64,000 nucleotides of DNA from Corynebacterium renale (GCF_002563965.1 NZ_PDJF01000001.1:558001-622000); one strand, 5' to 3'. Shown: positions 42,987 through 52,448, counted from the stretch's first letter. Numbers and translations are program-made. The notes: a model not told the origin generated them from the sequence alone.

Positions 42987-43856
42987 CGCGCCCAAGTCTG
43001 GCGCTTTCCCCCGGCTGCGTGCGATTTTTGGGCGCGTTTGGTGCGAAAGTGCGCTCCTTCGCACGGACCGCACCCACTTTGGCACGTTATACACCTAAAT
43101 TCGCGTGAACTGGGTGCAATACGCACGAAACCCGGCCCGCCGACAACGAATCCGCTGCCCAGACGACTGGCCAGCCACCGGATGGGAAGATCTGCGCGCG
43201 TGTGCGCGCTCCGACTGGTGCCCACGTCTTCTTTCGAATGTTTCGCACCCACTTGGGCACGCTTTCCGTTTAGGGGCGCCCAATCTGGGTGCGATACGTG
43301 CGCACGAACCTAAAGGCGCGCTCTACCGCGCGCACAGGCCCACCCTTCCGGCACCTCACCTGCACTTTTCGGGGCTAACCCGCTAACAGCGGCCGAGTTC
43401 GCACACACTGCACCCAAAACCACGCACCCTGGAAGCACAACGCCTCGAGTTGGGTGCGCATTGTGCGTTTCACATGTTTCGCACCCAAACGAGTGCACTT
43501 TCAAGGGTCACGCGCAGCTTTTGGGCGCACTACGTGCGAAAGCGTGAAGGTTCACCCATTTCGCACCCATACGAGCACGCTTTCCGTTAATGGGCGCCCG
43601 ATCTGGGTGCGATACGTGCGCACGAACCTAAAGGCGCGCTCTACCGCGCGCACAGGCCCACCCTTCCGGCATCTCACCTGCACTTTTCGAGGCCAATCCT
43701 CCGATAGCGCCCGGGTTCACACTCATTGCACCCAAAACCACGCTCCCTGGAAGCACAACGCCCCGCGATGGGTGCGCTTTGTGCGTTTCACATGTTTCGC
43801 ACCCAAACGAGTGCACTTTCAAGGGTCACGCGCGATTTTTGGGCGCAAAACGTGCG
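42987..43856. repeat. Dyad array 5 (8 pairs) with a 318-bp tandem duplication
   Basis: CGCACCCA-type arms begin at 42987, 43069, 43244, 43409, 43480, 43562, 43727 and 43798; GGG of opposing arms is at 43030, 43112, 43287, 43452, 43523, 43605, 43770 and 43841, each 43 bases on. The 44-bp GCGCGC element is at 43175-43218 and reversed at 43314-43355 and 43632-43673. A block from about 43251 to 43540 is repeated 318 bases later with scattered changes, so the array grew by duplication. Confidence 0.87.
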
Positions 43857-43907
43857 TCCCCCAAACGCACCACACCCACGCTCACCCCCAAACCCACCCC
43901 AAACCCA

Positions 43908-43943
43908 AAACCGCCCACCCCGGAGACCCCGGAATGGGCGGTT
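43908..43943 (-). terminator. Terminator of tRNA-Ser(TGA)
   Basis: AACCGCCCA and TGGGCGGTT flank CCCCGG...CCGG, giving a strong stem just after the tRNA; on the minus strand it runs into TTTTGGGTTT. Confidence 0.8.
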
Positions 43944-43949
43944 GAACTG

Positions 43950-44034
<85 letters not shown>

Positions 44035-44115
44035 AAATATCCCAGGCGCGCACGAGCGCGCTGCGACACATGGAATCGTACCGCATGGGTCGGCAAAACC
44101 TCTAAAGTGGGCCCC

Positions 44116-45057
44116 ATGCTTGCTTATGAGGTCGTGAATAAGGAATTAGTACGCACGGAGCGCCCCCGCCCGGAACCTAAATCGGGCGAGGTACTTGTGG
44201 AGGTCGCGGGCGTCGGCGTAAATCGCGGCGACGTGCTCCAGGTCGCGGGCCATTACCCGCCGCCACCTGGGGTGACGGATATTCCAGGGTTGGAGTGTTC
44301 GGGCACGATCCTGGACGCCGGGGACACGAACATGGAGGTCGGACAGAAGGTGTCGTGCCTGCTCGCGGGCGGCGCCTACGCCGAATATGTGGCTGTTCCC
44401 GCAGGTCAGGTGGCCCCGATTCCGGAACCCCTGACCACGATTGAGGGCGGTTCGATTATCGAGGTCGCCGCCACCGTGTGGTCCAACCTGGGCATGGTCG
44501 CGGGCCTGCGCGAAGGCCACCGGGTGCTCATACATGGGGGTGCGGGCGGGATTGGGTCCTTCGCGATCCAACTGTGCGCTGCGCTCGGCGCGGAGGTCGC
44601 GGTGACTGCGGGGTCGCAGGAAAAGTTGGATTATTGCGCGTCGTTGGGCGCGACCACCTTGATCAATTACAAGGAAGAGGATTTCGCGGAGCGCCTGAAG
44701 GGTTCCTGCGACATCATCTTGGACATCATGGGTGCAAAGTATTTGGCCGGCAACATCCGTTCGCTTGCCGACGACGGCCAGCTGGTCATCATCGGCCTAC
44801 AGGGAGGAACCCGGGCGGAGATCAACCTGGGTGCTTTGCTACCGAAACGCCTTTCCATTCACGGCCGCACCTTGCGCGCGCGGTCGCTCGAGGATAAGGC
44901 TGAGATTGTGCGTTCCACCGTGGAAAACGTGTGGCCTCTACTCGCGGAGGGGAAGATTGTGCACCACAGCCGCACACTTCCGTTCGAGGAGGCGGCACGC
45001 GCCCACGAGCTCCTCACGTCGGGTGAGAATACCGGCAAGCTGGTGCTCGAGGTTTAG
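44116..45057 (+). CDS. Quinone oxidoreductase-like MDR dehydrogenase
   Basis: A 313-residue medium-chain dehydrogenase of the QOR type, orthologous in context to mycobacterial Rv3777. [23 protein letters not shown] marks the QOR N-terminus; the NAD(P) site is [15 protein letters not shown]. No structural zinc cysteines are visible. It would reduce quinones or enones with NADPH. ATG 44116 follows TAAAGT (44103-44108) by seven bases, indicating a leaderless mRNA. Its stop overlaps the convergent gene by four bases. Confidence 0.85.
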   Translation: MLAYEVVNKELVRTERPRPEPKSGEVLVEVAGVGVNRGDVLQVAGHYPPPPGVTDIPGLECSGTILDAGDTNMEVGQKVSCLLAGGAYAEYVAVPAGQVAPIPEPLTTIEGGSIIEVAATVWSNLGMVAGLREGHRVLIHGGAGGIGSFAIQLCAALGAEVAVTAGSQEKLDYCASLGATTLINYKEEDFAERLKGSCDIILDIMGAKYLAGNIRSLADDGQLVIIGLQGGTRAEINLGALLPKRLSIHGRTLRARSLEDKAEIVRSTVENVWPLLAEGKIVHHSRTLPFEEAARAHELLTSGENTGKLVLEV

Positions 45058-46121
45058 GCCAGGGAGGCGACGACGCGGGTGAGGTGCTCGATGTCGTGGT
45101 TCTGGGTGTAAGGCCCGGCCGCCACGGTGATCGAGCCGTCGGCGTTGAAGCCGGCCATCATGCCATTATCGACGAGACGCTGCTGAATCGTTTCCGCAGG
45201 CACGCCCTTAATCGTGAAGGTGATGCGCGGGGTGCGGTCGAGGGCCTCCCCGACTTCCCACTCACGCGGCACACTTTCGACCTCTACGGCCGGCAGCGAA
45301 CCGATGAAAGTAGTGAGGTCTCCTGCGAGTTCCCGCATGCGGGTTTCCAGGCCGGCGTCGAAAAGCGTTGTGTAATGCGCCAACGTCGGGGCAACGCCAC
45401 CAGCGAGAATGCCAGAGACTGGGGGAACGTCCAGGTTACGCATGCGGGAAAACATGCGCTCGTTGCGGAAAATCAGGGCGGCGAGATCCGGGCCACCCAT
45501 CGCGCCGAGATTCATGGCGACGATGTCCGCGCCCCAGGCGTCCATGTCGAAGCGGCGGTACGGGGCGTAGGCGGTGGCGTCGATAAGCACCCAAGAGCGC
45601 GACTTCGCGCGCGCCGCATCCACAATCTCCCCCACCGGCTGCACCGAACCAAAGAGCGGGTGCGCCGCGGGTAGCGCCACCAAGCGCGTACCGCCGTTGA
45701 CTAGCTTGGAATACTGCGCCGGATCCAGAATACCGTCAGTGAACTGGGCGAAACGGACATCGCCGCCAGCGTGGGCGTCGCCACGCGTGAGCACCATCGA
45801 CCCACCATGCCGCATCAGGGGGCCCATCGCACGCACCAGCGCTCCGTACAATTCGCCCACCGTTGCACCTAAAACCACCTGGCCCGGCGCAACCCCCGCA
45901 AAATCAGCGACCGCCTTGCGAGCCTGATCGCGCAACACATCCGCGCGAGTGACCCAGCCGTCCTCGGTCCGGACCGGGGCCGTAACAGACCGCGCGGCGC
46001 GTGCGATACCAACAGAAACACGCTCCGGAACCAGCGGATTTTCATGCGCGTTGAGATAGGTCCAGCCATCGCCGAGTGTGACGTATAAACCTCGGACAGA
46101 CGGCACATCGAAAGAAGCCAT
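45054..46121 (-). CDS. Class-V aminotransferase / cysteine desulfurase-like protein lacking the PLP lysine
   Basis: A 355-residue protein of the NifS/CsdB fold, in the position of mycobacterial Rv3778c. The fold is clear (TYLNAHENPLVPERV, VLGATVGELYGALVRAM, WVLIDATAYAPYRRFDM). However, where class-V enzymes have a His-Lys pair (S-x-HK-x-x-GP), this protein reads MNLGAMGGPDL, so the Schiff-base lysine is replaced. No active-site cysteine loop is evident either. It may be catalytically inactive toward cysteine or use another chemistry. It shares four bases with the convergent oxidoreductase stop. Confidence 0.75.
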   Translation of the reverse strand: MASFDVPSVRGLYVTLGDGWTYLNAHENPLVPERVSVGIARAARSVTAPVRTEDGWVTRADVLRDQARKAVADFAGVAPGQVVLGATVGELYGALVRAMGPLMRHGGSMVLTRGDAHAGGDVRFAQFTDGILDPAQYSKLVNGGTRLVALPAAHPLFGSVQPVGEIVDAARAKSRSWVLIDATAYAPYRRFDMDAWGADIVAMNLGAMGGPDLAALIFRNERMFSRMRNLDVPPVSGILAGGVAPTLAHYTTLFDAGLETRMRELAGDLTTFIGSLPAVEVESVPREWEVGEALDRTPRITFTIKGVPAETIQQRLVDNGMMAGFNADGSITVAAGPYTQNHDIEHLTRVVASLA

Positions 46122-46238
46122 CCCCGAACCTCCCTAACTATCCAGACATATTACGCACTCGCTGCACGGAGCATATGGGAAAGACAATACCCCAACGGAA
46201 TCACGATTCCTACAGACGGCCGGCTAGGCTAGTCAACT

Positions 46239-47135
46239 GTGTCTACAGAAAGCAATGCCGCAAAGCTCAACGCCGACGTCGCGCGCATGACCTCCCCACC
46301 AGGAGACCACGCGCCCGCCTCCGACTCAATGACAGTGCGCGCCGCCTGGCACGACCTCTCCCGCGGCTTCAAGCAGCACGAACTGTGGCTACAGCTCGGG
46401 TGGCAGGACATCAAGCAACGCTACAAGCGCTCCGTTCTTGGGCCCCTGTGGATCACCATCGCGACGGGCGTCATGGCGCTTGCCCTCGGTCTTTTATATT
46501 CCGTCCTGTTCAAGGTTCCCCTGGACGTTTTCCTGCCGCACGTGACGGTAGGACTGATTTTCTGGACCTTTATTTCCGGGTGCATTAAGGAAGGCTCGGA
46601 TGTTTTCATCGACAACGAAGGCCTGATCAAACAGCTGCCTTCCGCGATCTCGATTCACGCGTACCGTCTGGTGTGGAAGCAAACCCTCTTTCTGGCGCAC
46701 AACCTGGTTATTTGGCTGATCCTGATGCTGATCTTCCCCGAAAACTGGAGCTGGAACGTGCTGCTGGCGATCCCGGCCATGTTCGTGCTCGTGGTTAATG
46801 GGGTGTGGGTGGCGCTGTTCTTCGGCATCATCGCTACCCGCTACCGCGACGTCTCCCCCCTCCTCGAGGCGGGCACGCAGCTCCTGTTTTACGTCACGCC
46901 GATCGTATGGATGACCACGACTTTGCGCGAAAATATGGCGGACATGGGTTCACGCGCGCACTTGGCGCAGCTCAACCCGCTGTACCACTACCTGGAAATT
47001 GTTCGCGCCCCGCTGATTGGGCAGCCGCTTAATCCGAACTCGTGGTGGGTTGTGCTCGGCTGCACGGTCGTGGGCTTGCTTCTGACGTTGCTGGCGATGA
47101 AGAAGTGGCGCTTCCGCGTCCCGTACTGGGTTTAG
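46239..47135 (+). CDS. wzm: Galactan-precursor ABC exporter permease
   Basis: A 298-residue ABC-2 permease equivalent to mycobacterial Rv3783. After a 45-residue cytoplasmic start it has six predicted membrane helices, and the amphipathic WLQLGWQDIKQRYKRSVLGPLW segment typical of polysaccharide exporters. With Wzt it flips lipid-linked galactan across the membrane. GTG 46239 follows TAGGCT (46225-46230) by eight bases. It precedes wzt by 12 bases. Confidence 0.92.
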   Translation: MSTESNAAKLNADVARMTSPPGDHAPASDSMTVRAAWHDLSRGFKQHELWLQLGWQDIKQRYKRSVLGPLWITIATGVMALALGLLYSVLFKVPLDVFLPHVTVGLIFWTFISGCIKEGSDVFIDNEGLIKQLPSAISIHAYRLVWKQTLFLAHNLVIWLILMLIFPENWSWNVLLAIPAMFVLVVNGVWVALFFGIIATRYRDVSPLLEAGTQLLFYVTPIVWMTTTLRENMADMGSRAHLAQLNPLYHYLEIVRAPLIGQPLNPNSWWVVLGCTVVGLLLTLLAMKKWRFRVPYWV

Positions 47136-47147
47136 GAGTTACTGAAT

Positions 47148-47942
47148 ATGGCTCAAGTAAGCATTGACACGCATAACGCCTGCGTAGACTTCCCCATCTT
47201 CGACGCAAAATCGCGTTCCATGAAGAAGGCCTTCCTCGGGGCCGCGGGCGGCATGATTGGCCGCAACGCTTCCAACACCGTGGTCGTCGAAGCGCTGCGC
47301 AACATCAACCTGCACCTCCGCGAGGGCGACCGCGTGGGCCTCGTCGGGCACAACGGCGCCGGCAAGTCCACGTTGTTGCGCCTGCTCTCGGGCATTTACG
47401 AACCCACGCGCGGCTCCGCAATCGTCCGCGGCCGTGTAGCCCCCGTCTTCGACCTCGGCGTGGGCATGGACCCCGAGATCTCCGGCTACGAGAACATCAT
47501 CATCCGCGGCCTCTTCCTGGGCCAAACACGCAAATCGATGCGCCGCAAAATCGACGACATCGCCGAATTCTCCGAGCTCGGCGAATACCTCAACATGCCC
47601 CTGCGCACCTACTCCACAGGCATGCGCGTGCGCCTGGCTTTAGGTGTTGTGACCTCGATCGAGCCCGAGATCTTGCTTCTCGACGAAGGCATCGGCGCCG
47701 TCGACGCCGCCTTCATGGCAAAAGCCCGCGTACGCCTGCAAGAGCTCGTTGAACGCTCCGGCATCCTAGTATTTGCGTCGCACTCCAACGACTTCCTCGC
47801 CCAGCTTTGCAACACCGCGCTTTGGGTAGACCACGGCGAAATCCGCAAGGCCGGCCTAGTCGCCGACGTGGTGGAAGCCTACGAGGGTCCCGAGGCCGGC
47901 GCACATATGCGCAGGTTGCGGGCCGAGATCGAGGGGGCTTAG
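47148..47942 (+). CDS. wzt: Galactan-precursor ABC exporter ATPase
   Basis: A 264-residue ATPase equivalent to Rv3781. Walker A GHNGAGKST (about residues 66-74), signature YSTGMRVRLA, Walker B ILLLDEGIGAVD and H-loop FASHS are present. The N-terminal DAKSRSMKKAFLGAAGG extension is characteristic of the Wzt family. It powers Wzm. Repeat array 6 starts about 65 bases after the stop, separating it from glfT1. Confidence 0.93.
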   Translation: MAQVSIDTHNACVDFPIFDAKSRSMKKAFLGAAGGMIGRNASNTVVVEALRNINLHLREGDRVGLVGHNGAGKSTLLRLLSGIYEPTRGSAIVRGRVAPVFDLGVGMDPEISGYENIIIRGLFLGQTRKSMRRKIDDIAEFSELGEYLNMPLRTYSTGMRVRLALGVVTSIEPEILLLDEGIGAVDAAFMAKARVRLQELVERSGILVFASHSNDFLAQLCNTALWVDHGEIRKAGLVADVVEAYEGPEAGAHMRRLRAEIEGA

Positions 47943-48005
47943 GGGCGCTTTTGGGCTTGGGGGCGGGGCGTGCGTTTGGCGCGGGGGCGGGCGTTTCTTG
48001 CGTTT

Positions 48006-48568
48006 CGCACCCACTTTTGGCGTTTATCGGGGTCCAGCCTGGTTTCTTGGGTGCGTTATGCGCGAGACACGCTGTTTCCACACATGGCGCACCCTTTTTT
48101 GCGCGCTGCCCCTTTTATGGCGCTGATTTTGGGTGCGATGTGTGCGCCCGGGCACCGCGAACCTAACGATCCGACCCCAAAGCCCCAGGTAAACCACCGG
48201 ATGGGATAGTCTGTGCGCGCTTGCGCGCTCCTTCTTGGGATCCAGGCCAAGGTTTCGCACACAACGCACCCACATCCACGCGTATTGCATGCTTTTCCGG
48301 AAGGTTTGGGCGCGATACTTTCGCCCCGCGCGGTTTCGTACACTTCGCACCCATCCGCGAGCTCTTCCGATGCCTGACCTGCCTACATGGGCGCAATATG
48401 TGCGGGGTGCGCGCCTTTCACACACAACGCACCCATTTTTAAGCGATCCTTTTAATATGCCGCCACTTTTGGGTGCGATACGCCCGCTGCCGCAAGAAAT
48501 GACACACAACGCACCCAAAACCAAGGAAACGCCCCCGAAATACGGCCCAGTTGGGTGCAAAACATTCG
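48006..48568. repeat. Dyad array 6 (6 pairs)
   Basis: CGCACCCA-type arms begin at 48006, 48088 (ending CCCT), 48265, 48346, 48428 and 48510; GGG of opposing arms is at 48049, 48131, 48308, 48389, 48471 and 48553, each exactly 43 bases later. One interval is lengthened by the 44-bp GCGCGC element (48194-48237). The others are 47-48 bases. The array lies between wzt and the DUF559 gene. Confidence 0.86.
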
Positions 48569-48617
48569 CCCCAAAAGACCCTTGACCTACACCAAAAACA
48601 TCGCTATTCTGTTCGAC

Positions 48618-49454
48618 ATGGGGGAATTATTTACCAGGAAAGACGTCAAGCAATCCACAAAATCTATCTATGCGCTGCGGAAAGCAGTGGCATCGGGGGA
48701 AGTGATACGAATAATGCAGGGATGGTATACGAAATCATGTACTACTCCTTTAGGGCTTGCGCGCGAACTCTGCCGGAAAATCCCAGACTTCGTTTTAGCT
48801 GGTGAGAGCGCTGAGCAGCTTTTCTCTGGCCAAGAGCTCACCTTTCCCATCCAGGGGTACGTGAAGCATTCCCGAAGGGCAGTAAGCAACGAGTTCGTGG
48901 TTACAACCCGAAAGAGGACTGTTCAGTCGTTTACACATAACAAGGTCAGAGTGGTCACCGGGTACCAAAAGCTTATTTTCGACGGCCATTCGTCCGGCGT
49001 TGAGCGCCTGTATTCCGGAAGATCCGGGGCCCAAAAGATGCGCCTTCACCAGCGTGAACACCCACGGAAACGGAAACGGGCGGACACGATTCTAAAAAGG
49101 TACGGTGCAGACAGTGGCGCCGAGCTCAAGGTCGCGAACCTGCTGCGCAAGCTTGGGTTCGAACCTGAACACAATTATCTCATTGGCGGGTATGCGTTCG
49201 ACCTCGTCCTGCCCAAAAAGAAGATTGCCATCGAAATTAATTCATGGGAATTCCATTCGGAGCGCGGTCAATTCGTGGCGGACCATGTGAAGGGAAACGA
49301 GGCAGTTGTCCGTGGGTGGACAGTGCTGCGTTTCAGCGGTTCTGACATTGCCCACCACCTCGGCTACGTCAGCGAAATCCTGCAAGAAATCCTCAAGAAA
49401 CGGAAGCGGCGCTTCCGACCCCTGGTGTGGAGGTGGCACCTTGGCGCGAATTAG
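48618..49454 (+). CDS. AbiEi-like N-terminal domain plus DUF559 endonuclease-like protein
   Basis: A 278-residue protein. The N-terminus (GELFTRKDVKQS...YALRKAVASGEVIRIMQGWY) looks like the winged-helix start of AbiEi-type antitoxins. The C-terminus (GADSGAELKVANLLRKLGF, YAFDLVLPKKKIAIEINSW, GWTVLRFSGSDI) is the DUF559/Vsr-like fold with E...D...ExN catalytic spacing. Such genes are common in actinobacteria and of unknown function; a nuclease role is inference. ATG 48618 is chosen because TATTCT (48605-48610) sits seven bases upstream. Codon use is AT-richer than in neighbours. Confidence 0.75.
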   Translation: MGELFTRKDVKQSTKSIYALRKAVASGEVIRIMQGWYTKSCTTPLGLARELCRKIPDFVLAGESAEQLFSGQELTFPIQGYVKHSRRAVSNEFVVTTRKRTVQSFTHNKVRVVTGYQKLIFDGHSSGVERLYSGRSGAQKMRLHQREHPRKRKRADTILKRYGADSGAELKVANLLRKLGFEPEHNYLIGGYAFDLVLPKKKIAIEINSWEFHSERGQFVADHVKGNEAVVRGWTVLRFSGSDIAHHLGYVSEILQEILKKRKRRFRPLVWRWHLGAN

Positions 49455-49472
49455 TTCCCTTAGACTCTGGGC

Positions 49473-49991
49473 ATGGAGAATTTGGATCATATTGTCATCG
49501 CTGGCCCTGACTTGGGCGAGCTCATCGACTGGTTTGAGGAGCTCACCGGGGTTCGCGCGATCCCGGGCGGGCGCCACGACCACGGAACGGAAAATGCGTT
49601 GGTGCCGTTGGCGGAGCCGAAGGGCGCCTACGTGGAACTTATCGCCGCCGCTGAAAAGCCGGTGGAGCAGAACTTCTTCGACGTCAACGGTGTGAAAGAA
49701 CCTACCCCTGCGGCATGGGCGATTCACCCAGACGACTTGGACGCATACGCCAAGGAACATGGTAAAGGCGTAGTGGACATGCAGCGCACTGCGCCTGATG
49801 GCACGGTTCTTAAGTGGCGGCTCATCACGCCCGAGGTGGCGCCAATCAGTACCGAACCTTTCGCCATTGACTGGGGTGAGACACCGCATCCGTCGCAAAG
49901 CGGGGAAGCAACCCTGCGCCTGGAATCTCTCGAGATCAAGGATGATCGCATCGCAGTCACGTTCGAGGGGTGTGCAACAATAGGCGCATGA
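49473..49991 (+). CDS. VOC/glyoxalase-like protein
   Basis: A 172-residue protein with the glyoxalase-like (VOC) fold: MENLDHIVIAGPDLGELIDWF carries the usual first metal-ligand histidine, and AYVELIAAAE the later glutamate. It would belong to the Glyoxalase_3 group; the substrate is unknown. TAGACT (49461-49466) six bases before the ATG suggests a leaderless transcript. Its stop overlaps the glfT1 start (ATGA), so the two are translationally coupled. Confidence 0.8.
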   Translation: MENLDHIVIAGPDLGELIDWFEELTGVRAIPGGRHDHGTENALVPLAEPKGAYVELIAAAEKPVEQNFFDVNGVKEPTPAAWAIHPDDLDAYAKEHGKGVVDMQRTAPDGTVLKWRLITPEVAPISTEPFAIDWGETPHPSQSGEATLRLESLEIKDDRIAVTFEGCATIGA

Positions 49992-50896
49992 GTGTTGCCC
50001 CGATTCCTGAACGCCCGTCCGTAGCTGCGGTGATAGTCACGCACCAGCGGGTGGAGCTTTTACGCCGGTCGTTGGAGATGGTGGCTGGGCAGTCTTACCC
50101 GGTGGACCACATCATCGTGGTAGACAACGGGGCGCAGCCGGAGGTCCGCGAACTGTTGGAAAGCATCGCGCCGGAGTCGGGTGTGTACTTGGAATCGCGC
50201 ACGAACCTCGGTGGTGGCGGCGGTTTCGCCTACGGTTTCTTGCACGCGCTTGCGCTGGGAGTGGACGCGATTTGGTGCGCAGATGACGACGGCCATCCGG
50301 CCGACACCAACGTCTTGGAAACACTCGTGCGTACTGCGCACGCGCATCGCCTGCATGAAGTCAGCCCTGTCGTCTGCAATATTCAGGACCCGCAGCGTCT
50401 GGCTTTCCCAATGCGCCAGGGTCTGACGTGGAAGCGTCGCCGCGATGAACTCGAGGGCGAGTTTCTGGAAGGGTACGCCTCTTTGTTCAACGGTGCGCTG
50501 TTCTCGGCGGCCGCGATGCAGGTCATCGGTGTACCTGATTACCGCCTGTTCATCCGCGGGGATGAGGTGGAATATCACCGGCGGCTCCAACGCTCGGGCC
50601 TGCGGTTCGGGACCGCGCTGACCACCGCGTACGTGCACCCAGATGGTTCGGACGAGTTCAAACCCATCCTCGGTGGGCGGATGCACACGCAGTACCCGGA
50701 TTCGGAGTCGAAGCGCTACTTCACGTACCGAAACCGTGGTTACCTGATGAACCAGCCGGGAATGCGCCGCCTCCTGCCCCAGGAATACGCCCGTTTCGGG
50801 TGGTACTTCTTGGTGCAGCAGAAGGACCCGAAAGGGTTCGTGGAGTGGCTGAAGCTGCACCGGTTAGGTCGCAAGGAACAGTTCTACCGCCCCTAG
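49988..50896 (+). CDS. glfT1: UDP-galactofuranosyltransferase GlfT1
   Basis: A 302-residue GT2 enzyme equivalent to Rv3782, which adds the first two galactofuranose residues to the GlcNAc-rhamnose lipid primer of the galactan. It shows AAVIVTHQRVELLRRSLEMV, VVDNGAQPE, RTNLGGGGGFAYGF, the metal-binding CADDDGHP and the C-terminal RYFTYRNRGYLM. ATG 49988 overlaps the preceding stop by four bases; the frame is open to 49970 but without reason to start there. Confidence 0.93.
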   Translation: MSVAPIPERPSVAAVIVTHQRVELLRRSLEMVAGQSYPVDHIIVVDNGAQPEVRELLESIAPESGVYLESRTNLGGGGGFAYGFLHALALGVDAIWCADDDGHPADTNVLETLVRTAHAHRLHEVSPVVCNIQDPQRLAFPMRQGLTWKRRRDELEGEFLEGYASLFNGALFSAAAMQVIGVPDYRLFIRGDEVEYHRRLQRSGLRFGTALTTAYVHPDGSDEFKPILGGRMHTQYPDSESKRYFTYRNRGYLMNQPGMRRLLPQEYARFGWYFLVQQKDPKGFVEWLKLHRLGRKEQFYRP

Positions 50897-50922
50897 AAGC
50901 CCTAGCCCGCCCCTAGACCACG

Positions 50923-51312
50923 CTAGTCCTTGAAGATGAACGCCCGCTGGACCAGGAAGTTAATAACAGTCGCGGTGCCTTGCGAGATAACAAACGCAAC
51001 AACCAAGGCCACGGTCTGGTTCCAGCCCCAACCTTCGGCGAGGCGCTGGAGCGCCCACTGGCCGCCAATGTTGATGACGTACGTGATGCCATACAGGCCC
51101 ATGACCTGCGCGAAGCGCTTGTTTGAGTGGCCGGAGCTGAACGTCCAGCGGCTGTTAATCACGTAGGCCGTCAGCGTGCCGAAAACCCAGCCGATAGTGC
51201 GCGATACAGGCACGGTGACGCTGAGGAGAACGTTAAAAATCCAGGTAAGCCCCAGGTCAACGACCGCGGACACGCCGCCGGAGATGAGGAATCGGAACGC
51301 TTGGGTTTTCAT
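50923..51312 (-). CDS. GtrA-family membrane protein (Rv3789-like)
   Basis: A 129-residue protein with four predicted membrane helices and the GtrA signature (FRFLISGGVSAVVDLGLTW, then YVINSRWTFSSG). In mycobacteria the corresponding Rv3789 sits beside dprE1 and has been linked to arabinan biosynthesis as a flippase or an anchor for AftA. The same neighbourhood here supports that role. It is convergent with glfT1. Confidence 0.9.
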   Translation of the reverse strand: MKTQAFRFLISGGVSAVVDLGLTWIFNVLLSVTVPVSRTIGWVFGTLTAYVINSRWTFSSGHSNKRFAQVMGLYGITYVINIGGQWALQRLAEGWGWNQTVALVVAFVISQGTATVINFLVQRAFIFKD

Positions 51313-51317
51313 TCCGC

Positions 51318-51704
51318 TTATTCTAGACCCGCGCCGAAACCGAAGGAATGCAGCTCGGCGTTAATGCGGTCCACGTCCGCTTCGCCGAAGAAGTCGCCCT
51401 CGGCGCTCACGCATTGGGCGGCCGCGGTGCCGTCGCGGTGGAGGCGGTCGACCACATCGACGTGGACATCCCAGAGGCCCCAGTGGTACGTCAGGCCGGC
51501 GGTCCCGACGTCGCGAAGCATCGCATCCGCGGGGGCGTTGAACCGCCACGGGGCGTCGTCGGCGAGGTGGAAGCAGTGGCGGAGGACGTGGTGCAGGTCA
51601 GTCAAGCGCATCGTGGAAATCACCCCGATATAACGCACGGCATCGCCCGCCTGGCAGCGAAGCAGCCAGGTAGTGGGCCGAAGCTCGATGACCGGTGCGT
51701 CCAT
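51318..51704 (-). CDS. Hypothetical protein, weakly PRiA4_ORF3-like
   Basis: A 128-residue soluble protein. IGVISTMRLTDLHHVLRHCFHLADDAPWRF resembles the core of the plasmid pRiA4b ORF-3 family, in which a LadLHrvIq phrase is followed by a W-x-x-x-L/F strand, but the length is short. No catalytic residues are evident. It lies between two other minus-strand hypotheticals and gtrA. Confidence 0.45.
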   Translation of the reverse strand: MDAPVIELRPTTWLLRCQAGDAVRYIGVISTMRLTDLHHVLRHCFHLADDAPWRFNAPADAMLRDVGTAGLTYHWGLWDVHVDVVDRLHRDGTAAAQCVSAEGDFFGEADVDRINAELHSFGFGAGLE

Positions 51705-51713
51705 GCCCCCAGC

Positions 51714-52109
51714 CTAACTATCTAGGCCGGGCAGCGCACGAGTCTCCGAACCGTACTCCTCCGCGAGGGCTTTGCGGCCGCGGCGTTTCGCTTCGAGCGC
51801 CAGCCATTCCTGGACCGTGTCGGAGAACGCGCGGGCATACCGCCAAGCGTCCTCGGCAGCAGGTTCGCCGTGGTAGGTGTAGTCGTTGGGCGTGTAGGTG
51901 TCTGGCTTGGGGAACCCTAAACGCTTCGCTTCGGCGGCGATGGCGTCGGCCACGCGCGTCAAGGAGCCGTCGCCAGGGTGGACCACAACACTCCCGGCCA
52001 CGAGCGTATCTACCGGTTCGCCCAGCCAGGCGCCGGACAACGCGCCGGTGTCCGTTTCAACGTGCCACACGGCCTGCTTGTCGACGACCGAAATTTTAGA
52101 ACGAGTCAT
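51714..52109 (-). CDS. Hypothetical protein
   Basis: A 131-residue soluble protein with no recognised domain. Codon use is typical of the core genome, and its ATG overlaps the stop of the upstream membrane protein gene (ATGA), so it is a real, co-translated gene. It contains TLVAGSVVVHPGDGSLTRVADAI and a helical, charged C-terminus. Confidence 0.6.
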   Translation of the reverse strand: MTRSKISVVDKQAVWHVETDTGALSGAWLGEPVDTLVAGSVVVHPGDGSLTRVADAIAAEAKRLGFPKPDTYTPNDYTYHGEPAAEDAWRYARAFSDTVQEWLALEAKRRGRKALAEEYGSETRALPGLDS

Positions 52110-52441
52110 GATGCCATGGCCTCGGAGACTGCAAACGTGGCTACGCCGGCCCCGACACCTGCTACCCAGCGGGGAAGGCGGGCGGTGGTGACGTCGATAA
52201 GCTTTGTTGCAGCCCAGACACCGCCGACGAGAGCGCCCACGCCGAGCAGCGGATTGCCCTCGGGGACGACGTCGTTGGAAGGGTCATCATCGGTGGCATT
52301 GAGGTAGCCGACAAGCGCGCCACCTCCCACGAGCAGCGCCAGGCGGGCGGGCCAGTTACGTGCGGCGACGTAACCGCCAGCAAGTACGGCCTGGGTGACG
52401 CGGCCAGCGCGGGTGTCGTCGAGCGGGTAGTAGTCAGTCAT
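52106..52441 (-). CDS. Small membrane protein of unknown function
   Basis: A 111-residue protein with two or three predicted membrane helices (LALLVGGGALVGYLNA, GVGALVGGVWAATKLI, VAGVGAGVATFAVSEAM). It starts MTDYYPLDDTRAGRV at ATG 52441; TACATT on the minus strand lies seven bases upstream, so the mRNA is probably leaderless. It is divergent from the 66-residue gene at 52465 with overlapping -10 hexamers. Confidence 0.65.
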   Translation of the reverse strand: MTDYYPLDDTRAGRVTQAVLAGGYVAARNWPARLALLVGGGALVGYLNATDDDPSNDVVPEGNPLLGVGALVGGVWAATKLIDVTTARLPRWVAGVGAGVATFAVSEAMAS

Positions 52442-52448
52442 GGCCACC

